A stretch of 5,502 nt of DNA from NCBI GenBank assembly GCA_938082915.1, contig CALKCG010000122.1:1-5502 (forward strand), read 5' to 3'. The DNA comes from an uncultured archaeon (GTDB lineage Archaea; Thermoproteota; CALKCG01; B24). The position numbers were made by a program, and so were the translations under genes. The stretch's first letter is position 1. Each line of letters starts with the position of its first letter. Positions 1 through 5,502 of this stretch are shown here, piece by piece. A model generated the notes under the pieces. That model was not told the origin of the DNA. It was given only the letters and a program-made list of their open reading frames with translations, and made no database searches.

Positions 1-239
1 TGGTTTTGCTAAGCAGTAGCGGGTTGAAGCCAAGTCTGGCAGGGGGAACATAGCTAGGTTGAAACGCTTCGCTATTTTAGCAGTATTCCCCATGGCTCTA
101 CGTATCTCCTCAGCATGCGGAATATCTTCCGCAGACGTTAACCTGCCCACGTGACAATCCGACCTATTAAATCGACAATCCGATCCATGAAAACTGGATT
201 ATACCCCCTAGTAAAACTCTTCCAAACCCACTGTGTATT
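1..239 (-). pseudogene. C-terminal fragment of a frameshifted glycoside-hydrolase-like gene (runs off window)
   Basis: Continuation of the hydrolase upstream, but in two further reading frames. From about 239 down to 138 one minus-strand frame reads NTQWVWKSFTRGYNPVFMD and then meets a TAA at 140-138. From about 142 to the window edge another frame reads through IRRAMGNTAKIAKRFNLA and then DLASTRYCLAKP. From memory of the family, both stretches match the end of the barrel: the QWVWKSF..G.NP.FMD segment, then the RRAMG....A.R..LA and DLAST.YCLA.P segments that lead to the C-terminal beta domain. A normal homologue would have these in one frame, so one frame change lies in the G-run at 245-241 and another near 145-140. 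The rest of the gene is outside the window. The match is by motif recall, not alignment. Confidence 0.72.
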
Positions 240-931
240 GCCCCCTCGCCCAATAAATGATCCGTATCATTTAAAACAACCTCCCTCCCGTCATTCACTG
301 GCGGATCTTCGCGAAATCCCTCTGAATTGGGAGATATCCAATCCGCAGGACTGTTGAAAAGATTAGCATTGGTTCCACTTCGCTCATCACCATACTGAAA
401 AGTCACCCCCACTGGGTGTTGCTTAAACTTCTCAGCCTCGTAAGACTTGACGAAGCGTATAAAGTAGTACTGCCATTCCGTCGAATAGTTGCCAGCTTCA
501 TTACATATCTCATAGAGGACATTGTCAAACTCGTTCACGGTATCCACCACTTTACGGACATATTCTTCTTGCAAACTTAAAACACCCCTATTCTTGAGAG
601 TATAATAGTCCAACCGTCCACCATCAACCCCATTCACATTGTTATCCGGATGAAACGGGTGGAACTCCCAACCTTGAATGGCAAATTGAGCGCAATGCCC
701 CTCAAAAAGCATGATCGACGCATAGATGCCTCTCTCAGCAGCCATCTCCACTCTACGGCGCAAACGTTGAAAATAAGACTCGTCAAACATATGCAGGTTG
801 AATTTAGGCTTCCCATCCCTCGCAAGCCAAAGTCTAGTACGCTTCTGTGGATACGGCTGATAAAATGAGAAAGACCTATCAAGACTATAGCGGCATTTCC
901 CAACGCCATAACCGGATAAAATTATGGCCAT
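167..931 (-). pseudogene. Central fragment of a (beta/alpha)8 glycoside-hydrolase-like protein (DUF4038/clan GH-A type)
   Basis: This is the main body of the hydrolase, recognisable from about position 893 to 240. The ATG at 931 is not a true start, because the first dozen codons read the other frame of the N-terminal fragment. Visible family segments are ARDGKPKFNL, SYFQRLRRRVEMAAERGIY, SIMLFEG, HPFHPDNNVNG, LQEEYVRKVVDTVNEFDNVLYEICNEAG, EWQYYFIRFVKSYE and PADWISPN, then VVLNDTDHL. The Asn-Glu pair at 502-497 in YEICNEAG sits where clan GH-A enzymes carry the acid/base glutamate at the end of strand 4. The last 20 or so residues before the stop at 169-167 (after LLGEG) do not fit the family, whereas another frame does. 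I infer a retaining glycosidase acting on extracellular polysaccharide. The substrate cannot be told from the sequence. The fragment could instead be an intact gene with assembly errors. Confidence 0.8.
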
Positions 932-1112
932 ACTTCTGGAAAGAGTCTAAATAGGTTGAAAAGTCAAACAGAGGAGGCGGGTCTACTGGCCCCATATCCT
1001 GTAGATTGCTCCACGTATGCGACCCAGTCAAATAAACTGCTCGTTCACCATCGTCGGTAAAATACCTCGGATTCTCTGAATGAACATATAAAGAACCCTT
1101 TAAATACCCCAT
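885..1112 (-). pseudogene. N-terminal fragment of the glycoside-hydrolase-like gene
   Basis: This 75-residue reading frame begins with ATG at 1112, preceded by GAGGG at 1121-1117 with a four-base spacer. It contains NPRYFTDDGERAVYLTGSHTW, a hallmark N-terminus of DUF4038-like barrel hydrolases, followed by GHNFIRLWRWE, the next barrel strand of the family. It ends at TAG 887-885 just after WRWEMPL. The family continuation (SLDRSFSFYQPYPQK and onwards) is in another frame starting within a few bases, so a net one-base insertion or two-base deletion lies near 895-885. No signal peptide is seen, which would be expected for a secreted hydrolase, so the enzyme was either intracellular or lost its leader. 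Its own TATA-like box lies upstream, separate from the cgi121 row. Confidence 0.8.
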
Positions 1113-1143
1113 TCTTCCCTCATAGATATTACCCGACGATAGG

Positions 1144-1153
1144 ATTTAAAAGC
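1144..1153 (-). promoter_or_regulatory. Probable TATA box of the hydrolase gene
   Basis: The minus strand reads GCTTTTAAAT here. A start of transcription about 26 bases on would fall near 1122, giving a leader of roughly 10 bases that just includes GAGGG (1121-1117) before the ATG at 1112. The spacing is typical of archaeal promoters. The call rests on position and composition only. Confidence 0.45.
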
Positions 1154-1246
1154 TAAGAAAATAAACTTTAACCGGAAAACATCATTTTTGGGACCTCATC
1201 AGAATTCCCACCTCCAATCTCCCAACTAATAGAATCCACTAAAGAA

Positions 1247-1804
1247 TTAAAACGTCAAAGTTAGAGCTACTTTTTCAGCGACTAGATTTTTAACAGCCTC
1301 CCATCTACACTTCGAATACTCGACTTCGCTTTTAACGTTTTCCTCTGAAATCCCATAAATCTCCATGATTCTATCGGATCTATCTTCTTCAAGTAGACGT
1401 ATATCAACATGGTTACGGTAGCATTCCATAAGATCGTTCAACGCTTCTTTAACTCTATTAATCTTCTCACCGATGATTATGAAAGCCACATTGCATAAGC
1501 CCCTCTTAACGCCTAAAATACCGAGAGCCTCGTTTATCTGACGTTGAGTAGACGCTCTAACTAAAACCTCCATGGGTATGCTCTTGGCAATATTTAGTTT
1601 ACAGTTGAAAGCCTCTAAAGCAGTTAAAACGGAGACAAGCACGTGTTTAAAACCGGCTATATTCTCGGCATTCAAAATCTGAACATTTAAATCACTTAGG
1701 TCTTCACGGACTTTTCTAACCAGTAGCTCAGGGTTTTCCACGTAGATTTCTCTAACCGTTAAAACCCCAAGATAAAATCCATATCCTTTAAGTTCCACTA
1801 TCAT
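1247..1804 (-). CDS. cgi121: KEOPS complex subunit Cgi121
   Basis: Cgi121 (TPRKB in humans, PF08617) is the peripheral subunit of KEOPS. It binds the kinase/ATPase Bud32 and recruits the tRNA by its 3' CCA end, helping Kae1 make t6A at A37 of tRNAs that read ANN codons in the cytoplasm. The 185-residue product shows the family core: NAENIAGFKHVLVSVLTALEAF at residues 45-66, then IPMEVLVRASTQRQINEALG at 76-95, the 'hASxxRQIxxAL' signature, and the strand CNVAFIIIGE at 104-113. The last 70 or so residues are helical and somewhat longer than in short archaeal homologues. The ATG at 1804 is supported by GGGAG seven bases upstream. It overlaps the end of the phosphoribosyltransferase gene by 17 bases, so translation is probably coupled. 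No other KEOPS gene is in the window. Confidence 0.88.
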   Translation of the reverse strand: MIVELKGYGFYLGVLTVREIYVENPELLVRKVREDLSDLNVQILNAENIAGFKHVLVSVLTALEAFNCKLNIAKSIPMEVLVRASTQRQINEALGILGVKRGLCNVAFIIIGEKINRVKEALNDLMECYRNHVDIRLLEEDRSDRIMEIYGISEENVKSEVEYSKCRWEAVKNLVAEKVALTLTF

Positions 1805-2390
1805 GGAGAAACTCCCTTACTATCCTATTGACTATTTTCCGTTTAACGCCAGCCTCCACTAGAATCCTCTTAACGTCTCTAAGACTCCCCCCCTCAGCCT
1901 TGACCTTCAACCAGATTTTTGCAGCAGACTCTCTAATCTCGTGTGGAAATATTATCCAAGCCTCCGTTTCCCTAACGTAATAATTGGGCTTCACGATAGA
2001 CCAGGGCTTAAAATAGAGACATGCTATCCTAGTCTCCAAAGCGCCCATATTTTCAAGGTGGTTTTTAACGAGCATTAAACTTTTACCTGTATCTGCTACG
2101 TCATCAACCAATAGAACTTTCTTCTCATTGACAGGAACCTGTATGTCTTGCGTTATAGTAGGCTCGTCTTTCGTCTTTCCAATATCCAAGTAAAATTCAA
2201 CCTTTATACTCGTAATATTTGGATTATCTAGAAAATCCGATAGAAGTCTTGCTGGAATCCATCCCCCTCTAGCTATTCCCACAATTAAATCGGGTTTAAA
2301 ACTTGAAGCTTTAATCATCGACGCTAAGTCTAAGCACATCTCATAGATCTCATCCCAACTTGGAGCTTCATAGGTCACCAACTCAACCAC
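1788..2390 (-). CDS. Purine-type phosphoribosyltransferase (COG2236, Hpt/gpT-like)
   Basis: A cytoplasmic type I phosphoribosyltransferase that transfers the ribose-5-phosphate of PRPP to a base, most likely a 6-oxopurine (hypoxanthine, guanine or xanthine), in purine salvage. The 200 residues show the pyrophosphate-loop region IVGIARGGWIPARLL at 36-50, the acidic PRPP-binding motif VLLVDDVADTGKS at 92-104, and the base-pocket segment EAWIIFPHE at 143-151, all typical of the archaeal COG2236 group. Residues 169-200 form a basic helical tail (RDVKRILVEAGVKRKIV and onwards) after the catalytic fold. There is no N-terminal helix-turn-helix, so this is not the GfcR regulator. The reading frame begins with GTG at 2390. 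An alternative GTG at 2378, with GGTGG at 2391-2387 as ribosome site, would remove four residues. Adenine specificity cannot be excluded, since related Sulfolobus enzymes differ in base preference. Confidence 0.85.
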   Translation of the reverse strand: MVELVTYEAPSWDEIYEMCLDLASMIKASSFKPDLIVGIARGGWIPARLLSDFLDNPNITSIKVEFYLDIGKTKDEPTITQDIQVPVNEKKVLLVDDVADTGKSLMLVKNHLENMGALETRIACLYFKPWSIVKPNYYVRETEAWIIFPHEIRESAAKIWLKVKAEGGSLRDVKRILVEAGVKRKIVNRIVREFLHDSGT

Positions 2391-2435
2391 CTTTGAGTAA
2401 GACTGTTGAAATTCGCGTTAAACAGTATACGGGGC

Positions 2436-2443
2436 ATTAAATT
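2436..2443 (-). promoter_or_regulatory. Weak TATA-like box ahead of the phosphoribosyltransferase gene
   Basis: The minus strand reads AATTTAAT immediately after the epimerase stop codon. Transcription from it would start near 2413, leaving about 23 bases of leader before GTG 2390. With a 51-base gap between the genes, the phosphoribosyltransferase and cgi121 could have their own promoter as well as read-through from uxaE. The element is weak and may be chance in AT-rich DNA. Confidence 0.25.
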
Positions 2444-4226
2444 ATTCTGAGCTTGCTCTAATTAAGCCTAACGCATCGGCAACAGTCTTAGTAGTATTAA
2501 AAACCTTTACAGCGTACTTTTCATGAACATCTCTTTTACGCGAAAGCCCGTAGAGCCTATCCATGAAGATCCTCTTACCGCTCAAGTCTTTAGCATTAAC
2601 CACTATGAAGGAGTAGTATCTGAAGAAATCGTCTTCAGGTTTTTTCGTAAAACCAGTTTTATCCATGCGTGTAGTAATTTCTCTAAGCTGTTGATCAGCG
2701 ACTTTATCACCTTCTAAAGCCCTTCTTCTAACGTACTCTAAAGTATAATCCCAAATTTCTTCAAAAATCCGTCTTTCTTCGCTTCCCTCGGGGAATTCAG
2801 CGAGTACTTCAAAAAACTTAAGCTGATATATTGCAGACATTTTAAGCTTTAATTTACCCTTACATGCATTTGCAATGGTTCGGTATACTTCAACGCTTTT
2901 ATCACTGCCGGAGTGGAAATCTAGAATAGCGTTGAAATACCCAGCTACGGCTGATAGAGCTTCAACTCTTCTTTTAAGCTCATCCAATGAGCCCTTATAG
3001 TCCTCCCTCTTACTGAATCCCACATTCGGAGCTACTAGATCAACAGCCATGCCCATTCTCCTACACTCAGAGAGAACGTAGAATAGCTCCTTTGGATCTG
3101 TAAGCTCAGGTGTTTCATCGAGTGAAAGTTCATAGCTGAAATCACCACCAGTTTTACATTTAAAATACTCATACAGTTCTTTGGACTTGAGTAGACATAA
3201 TCGGTATTTTAAGGCAAACCTCATAACTTCCTCCTCAGTAAAGGATATTTCAATGCAGTCCAACACATAGTGATGATGGGGGTGAATATTACGAAGCACG
3301 TCTTCCGCCGCCTCGCCGTACTCCATCCAAAACCTCGCTTTAACATCTTCGATAGACCACTTTAACGGATCTGTAAACTCGTATCTGATTAGATCTGAAG
3401 CGTCTACTGTTATACCTCTTACAAAACCCGTTTCAACTGCCTCATCTATCATCCTTCTATTGTAATTCATAGACGCCTCCAACTCTTCCAATACATACTC
3501 GCCTGTCTGCTCATTGCGTGAAAGTATTCTGGTTAAAGCTCTATCAGGCTGTCTAACAACAATTAAATGGTCGATTTCAGTGCCATAATTATCAAAACCT
3601 GCTTTAAAGCACTTCAAAGCTATATTGTTGTACAGAGCTTCAGCATCGAGTCCAGTATGACCAAGCCACTCTGGATATACTCCCGGCGGCGCGTTTACGA
3701 CTTCTTTAAGGGAAAATTCTCTACCCGCAGATAGTTGAAAATCTGCTGGAACATTCAACTCTCTTAAGACATTTAAGAGATGGTCGAGGGTAAACAGCAT
3801 TCTAACGCCTAATCCTAGCCTAGCCATTTTACCTAGGTTTTTTGGACCGAATTCAGGTCTCTCTCTTAAGAGTCTTCTCAGGTTATCGGTGTTAAAGTCC
3901 ACCATAGATATCGTATAACCGTCAATTCTACATACAATATTCTCCTTAAAAATAGTGGGAGGTTCCACTTCGTTTTTCGCTACGTAGAGCATCTTTTCAG
4001 TATTACATAAATCGGCCACACAATATAATGCATTATTTCTAATTCTTATTGAATCAATTATCAGCTTAATTTTTTTAAACTCACAGTTCTTAGCATTTAT
4101 GATCTTCCTATCTTCTATAGTTATCCCAGTCTTGAAAATTCCCAATTCATCAATCATTCTACATAGTTCTTTAAATTCACCTTTAAGAGCGTCTTCTATC
4201 AATTGGAAAACCAATTTAAAGAACAC
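2442..4226 (-). CDS. uxaE: Tagaturonate/fructuronate epimerase family protein (UxaE-like)
   Basis: UxaE (EC 5.1.2.7) interconverts D-tagaturonate and D-fructuronate, joining the galacturonate and glucuronate breakdown routes in the cytoplasm. It was described from Thermotoga and related bacteria. Family segments I recognise are GFDNYGTEIDHL (210-221), GFVRGITVDASDLIR (267-281), ELSLDETPELTDPKELFYVL (366-385), APNVGFSKREDYKG (399-412) and the strongest one, LDFHSGSDKSVEVYRTI (435-451). The acidic and histidine residues in IDH, VDASD, LDET and FHSGSD are likely substrate or metal ligands, by inference. At 594 residues it is about 100 longer than the roughly 480 I recall for bacterial enzymes, mostly at the N-terminus. 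A His-rich patch (HPHHH) is at 315-319. The GTG at 4226 directly follows an in-frame TAA, so the true start is here or downstream: TTG 4214, TTG 4202 or ATG 4157. No clear ribosome site decides it. The actual substrate could be another ketose or uronate. Confidence 0.8.
   Translation of the reverse strand: MFFKLVFQLIEDALKGEFKELCRMIDELGIFKTGITIEDRKIINAKNCEFKKIKLIIDSIRIRNNALYCVADLCNTEKMLYVAKNEVEPPTIFKENIVCRIDGYTISMVDFNTDNLRRLLRERPEFGPKNLGKMARLGLGVRMLFTLDHLLNVLRELNVPADFQLSAGREFSLKEVVNAPPGVYPEWLGHTGLDAEALYNNIALKCFKAGFDNYGTEIDHLIVVRQPDRALTRILSRNEQTGEYVLEELEASMNYNRRMIDEAVETGFVRGITVDASDLIRYEFTDPLKWSIEDVKARFWMEYGEAAEDVLRNIHPHHHYVLDCIEISFTEEEVMRFALKYRLCLLKSKELYEYFKCKTGGDFSYELSLDETPELTDPKELFYVLSECRRMGMAVDLVAPNVGFSKREDYKGSLDELKRRVEALSAVAGYFNAILDFHSGSDKSVEVYRTIANACKGKLKLKMSAIYQLKFFEVLAEFPEGSEERRIFEEIWDYTLEYVRRRALEGDKVADQQLREITTRMDKTGFTKKPEDDFFRYYSFIVVNAKDLSGKRIFMDRLYGLSRKRDVHEKYAVKVFNTTKTVADALGLIRASSE
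4201..4216. repeat. Perfect 6-bp inverted repeat at the 5' end of uxaE
   Basis: AATTGG and CCAATT flank four A residues on the plus strand. It lies within the first codons if uxaE starts at GTG 4226. It would instead sit at the transcription start or in the leader if the TATA-like box at 4236-4247 is used and translation begins downstream. It could be a repressor operator or a small RNA hairpin, but a chance occurrence is possible. Confidence 0.4.
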
Positions 4227-4235
4227 TTACAATTA

Positions 4236-4247
4236 CATTTAAATTTG
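4236..4247 (-). promoter_or_regulatory. Candidate TATA box for uxaE
   Basis: The minus strand reads CAAATTTAAATG, preceded by a purine-rich stretch (GGGGGGAAAT) that could act as a BRE. Transcription would begin near 4215, inside the longest reading frame, which would require a start downstream of GTG 4226. An alternative is the TATAAAAA on the minus strand at 4286-4279, which would give a leader of about 30 bases before GTG 4226. Confidence 0.35.
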
Positions 4248-4278
4248 ATTTCCCCCCACTTCCTCCTACGAAGACAAC

Positions 4279-4287
4279 TTTTTATAG
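4279..4287 (+). promoter_or_regulatory. TATA box of the tRNA-Pro gene
   Basis: TTTTTATAG is centred about 31 bases ahead of the first base of the mature tRNA. This fits archaeal tRNA promoters, where transcription begins a few bases before the 5' end that RNase P later makes. On the other strand the same bases read TATAAAAA, facing uxaE. Confidence 0.6.
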
Positions 4288-4313
4288 CCCACCTTTAATA
4301 TCTGAATTGGAAA

Positions 4314-4389
4314 GGGGCCGTCGGCTAGTTTGGTCTAGGCTACGTGGCTCGGGCCCACGTGATCGCCGGTTCAAATCCGGCCGGCCCCA
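4314..4389 (+). tRNA. tRNA-Pro (anticodon CGG)
   Basis: The sequence folds as a complete 76-base cloverleaf. The acceptor stem GGGGCCG/CGGCCCC (4314-4320 with 4382-4388) has seven G-C pairs. The D arm starts at 4323 with GGCT pairing GGCT through two G-U pairs, and GG is in the loop. The anticodon stem is CGTGG/CCACG (4343-4347 with 4355-4359), the loop is CTCGGGC and the anticodon CGG is at 4350-4352, reading CCG. The variable loop has five bases. The T arm is GCCGG/CCGGC with loop TTCAAAT (4370-4376). The discriminator A is at 4389 and CCA is not encoded. G at position 37 suits m1G37. There is no intron at the canonical 37/38 site. The all-G-C acceptor and T stems in AT-rich DNA suggest a thermophile. 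Confidence 0.95.
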
Positions 4390-4434
4390 CTTTCCAGTTA
4401 AAGACGTTATAGTGATGACCTTAGGTAAGTAACA

Positions 4435-4443
4435 TTTATATTA
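4435..4443 (+). promoter_or_regulatory. Probable TATA box of the coiled-coil gene
   Basis: TTTATATTA lies about 38 bases before the TTG start at 4477. Transcription would begin near 4465, giving a leader of about a dozen bases that contains or abuts GGTAG (4466-4470). Confidence 0.45.
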
Positions 4444-4476
4444 TGTTGTAAATTTCTAATTTTCTGGTAGAATCTG

Positions 4477-5238
4477 TTGGATCGTGGCTCTCCCGGCATA
4501 TCTGATGCCGTCTCCTCAACTATCCGAGAATTTAATGAAACTTCCAATATGTTAAGGGACATGCGTATTAAACTTGAAAAACTTAACCAGTTGATTTCAA
4601 GTGGTGAGGTCAGTTCTAGGACAGCAGAGTCTATTAGAAGAGAATACATGTCTCAACTCATAGGGCTTCTAGATAGGTTTTTCAAGCTTAGAGCAGATCT
4701 GGAAGACTTAAGAATTAGATGCATTGTTGAAATGGAAAGAGCTAAAGTCGATATTGGTATGTCAGGTTCTTCAGATATAATATCAAGGCTTGAAGAGCTT
4801 ACGATACGGATAGATGATGCTTTAGAAGGTCTAGATATGGATTTTAAACTTTTCATAGCGTCTCAATATGCTCAATATCTTAAAAGCCCGGATGTAAATC
4901 AGAATGCTTTAAAGGAGAAGAAGCTCATATACCGTAGATTTGTCGATTCAATAATTGAAAGTTGGCTTGTAGATAAAGCAGATTTAGAATCGGAGCTATC
5001 AGATCTCGAGAAGGAGTCTAACAGTCTTAGAGAACAGCTTAAAGAACTCTGGGTCAGATTTATGGTTGGTGAGTACGATAGAAGCGAATACGACGTCAAA
5101 AGGTCTAGGCTAGAAGAAGAACTGTCCTCTATAAATACGCGTATTACAGAGCTCAGGAGCAGGTTGGATGCGATTGATGAGCGGATAATTGAGTTGACAA
5201 GTGTAATAGGAGCTGAGGAAGTTGAGGAAACTGGTTAA
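4477..5238 (+). CDS. Coiled-coil protein of unknown function with two SHOCT-like hairpins
   Basis: I do not recognise a named family. The 253 residues are almost wholly helical and highly charged, with no signal peptide or membrane segment, so the protein is probably cytoplasmic. Heptad-like leucine/isoleucine spacing is clear at about 60-120 and 165-243. Two helical hairpins of the pattern L..L....GE........R.....L occur at about residues 33-61 (LEKLNQLISSGEV and onwards) and 188-216 (LKELWVRFMVGEY and onwards), resembling SHOCT or CdvA-like hairpins. There is no N-terminal PRC-barrel as in CdvA, and no ATPase motif as in SMC/Rad50. TTG at 4477 is chosen because TAG lies three codons upstream and GGTAG is at a suitable distance. 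ATG 4549 is an alternative. The next gene overlaps the 3' end by 17 bases, so the two are likely co-translated and functionally linked. Confidence 0.75.
   Translation: MDRGSPGISDAVSSTIREFNETSNMLRDMRIKLEKLNQLISSGEVSSRTAESIRREYMSQLIGLLDRFFKLRADLEDLRIRCIVEMERAKVDIGMSGSSDIISRLEELTIRIDDALEGLDMDFKLFIASQYAQYLKSPDVNQNALKEKKLIYRRFVDSIIESWLVDKADLESELSDLEKESNSLREQLKELWVRFMVGEYDRSEYDVKRSRLEEELSSINTRITELRSRLDAIDERIIELTSVIGAEEVEETG
5208..5212 (+). promoter_or_regulatory. Ribosome binding site deciding the TTG start of the exported protein
   Basis: AGGAG ends nine bases before TTG 5222, inside the end of the coiled-coil gene. In that frame TAA and TAG codons lie just upstream (5204-5209), so TTG 5222 is the first plausible start. 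Confidence 0.5.
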
Positions 5239-5502
5239 TATTCTAACAGGGATCTTACTGTTATCAGTGTTTTCATCTCTAATTTCTAGTCCTAACTTAG
5301 CTGAAGCAGAGTCTAAAGTTAATCCAGTACGAATATACGTAGAGACTCCGTTGAAAATTAAGTATATTTCTGAGCCTGTTGTTTTCTCCGCTAATTTCTC
5401 CTATGGTGAGGCTGCTTTAGGCTCTCTGAGGCTTTTCGATGAGATGGGTGTGGAAATACCATATCAAATACTTAAGGCAGAATACTATCCAAACACACAG
5501 TA
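5222..5502 (+). CDS. Exported protein of unknown function, N-terminal part (runs off window)
   Basis: An open frame from TTG 5222 to the window edge gives 93 residues with no stop. It begins with a basic end (MRKL) and a hydrophobic core (residues 5-22, VNILTGILLLSVFSSLIS), followed by a likely signal-peptidase site after Ala-Glu-Ala at 27-29. The mature part (ESKVNPVRIYVETP and onwards) is beta-rich, and includes YISEPVVFSANFSYGEA and LRLFDEMGVEIPYQIL. That last stretch is reminiscent of the beta-sandwich 'SLRVVDExGxEVPxQ' segments in large archaeal cell-surface or carbohydrate-active proteins, but the resemblance is too slight to name a family. It overlaps the coiled-coil gene by 17 bases in the +1 frame, which implies one transcript. 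The protein is likely outside the membrane while its partner is inside, unless a C-terminal anchor beyond the window links them. Confidence 0.72.
   Translation, partial: MRKLVNILTGILLLSVFSSLISSPNLAEAESKVNPVRIYVETPLKIKYISEPVVFSANFSYGEAALGSLRLFDEMGVEIPYQILKAEYYPNTQ

Noticed and set aside
151..357. Plus-strand open frame of 68 codons
   Set aside because: It lies antisense to recognisable hydrolase coding sequence, has no family features and no convincing ribosome site.
634..909. Minus-strand open frame of 91 codons overlapping the hydrolase
   Set aside because: It is a different frame from the one carrying the hydrolase family motifs and shows no match to the family itself.
4233..4238. ATG-TAA start-stop on the minus strand behind a G-rich stretch, as in minimal upstream ORFs
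   Set aside because: It overlaps the best TATA-like box, so it is probably not transcribed; chance is the simpler reading.
4390..4410. tRNA end as an attachment site or with a T-rich terminator
   Set aside because: Only three T residues follow the tRNA, and no direct repeat of its 3' end or integrase gene is visible in the window.
4412..4418. GTGATGA resembling a box C of an archaeal C/D guide RNA after the tRNA
   Set aside because: No CTGA box D or internal C'/D' boxes lie within the normal 50-70 bases.
4407..4649. Minus-strand open frame opposite the coiled-coil gene
   Set aside because: Its serine/leucine-rich composition is what the antisense of a charged coiled-coil gene produces; so are the frames at 4653-4856 and 4899-5099.

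Overview
The window looks archaeal and most resembles a thermophilic member of the Thermoproteota or a related lineage. It carries a gene for Cgi121, a KEOPS subunit restricted to archaea and eukaryotes, and a COG2236-type archaeal purine phosphoribosyltransferase. It also has a tRNA gene with no encoded CCA, AT-rich TATA-like boxes about 25-30 bases ahead of likely transcription starts, and frequent GTG/TTG starts. The tRNA stems are almost entirely G-C although the surrounding DNA is AT-rich, which suggests growth at high temperature. I cannot name the organism from the sequence alone.

Layout, left to right. (1) Positions 1-1112, minus strand: a secreted-enzyme-like (beta/alpha)8 glycoside hydrolase gene broken by three frame changes and cut by the window edge. 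Its promoter and ribosome binding site still look sound. (2) Positions 1247-4226, minus strand: a row of three intact genes, transcribed in the order tagaturonate/fructuronate epimerase (UxaE family), purine phosphoribosyltransferase, Cgi121. The last two overlap by 17 bases. (3) Positions 4314-4389, plus strand: an intronless tRNA-Pro with anticodon CGG and its own TATA box. (4) Positions 4477-5502, plus strand: a 253-residue coiled-coil protein overlapping by 17 bases a signal-peptide-bearing exported protein that runs off the window.

How the parts fit. UxaE joins the glucuronate and galacturonate breakdown routes, and the broken hydrolase probably acted on plant-type or other polysaccharide, so both hint at use of uronate-containing sugars. 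The phosphoribosyltransferase and Cgi121 are housekeeping functions (purine salvage and tRNA t6A modification) and appear translationally coupled. The coiled-coil/exported pair is the part I recognise least and is the best candidate for an undescribed function. No mobile element, CRISPR array or other defence system is visible. The gaps between genes (1113-1246, 2391-2441, 4227-4313, 4390-4476) are all under 150 bases and hold only the promoter-like elements listed.
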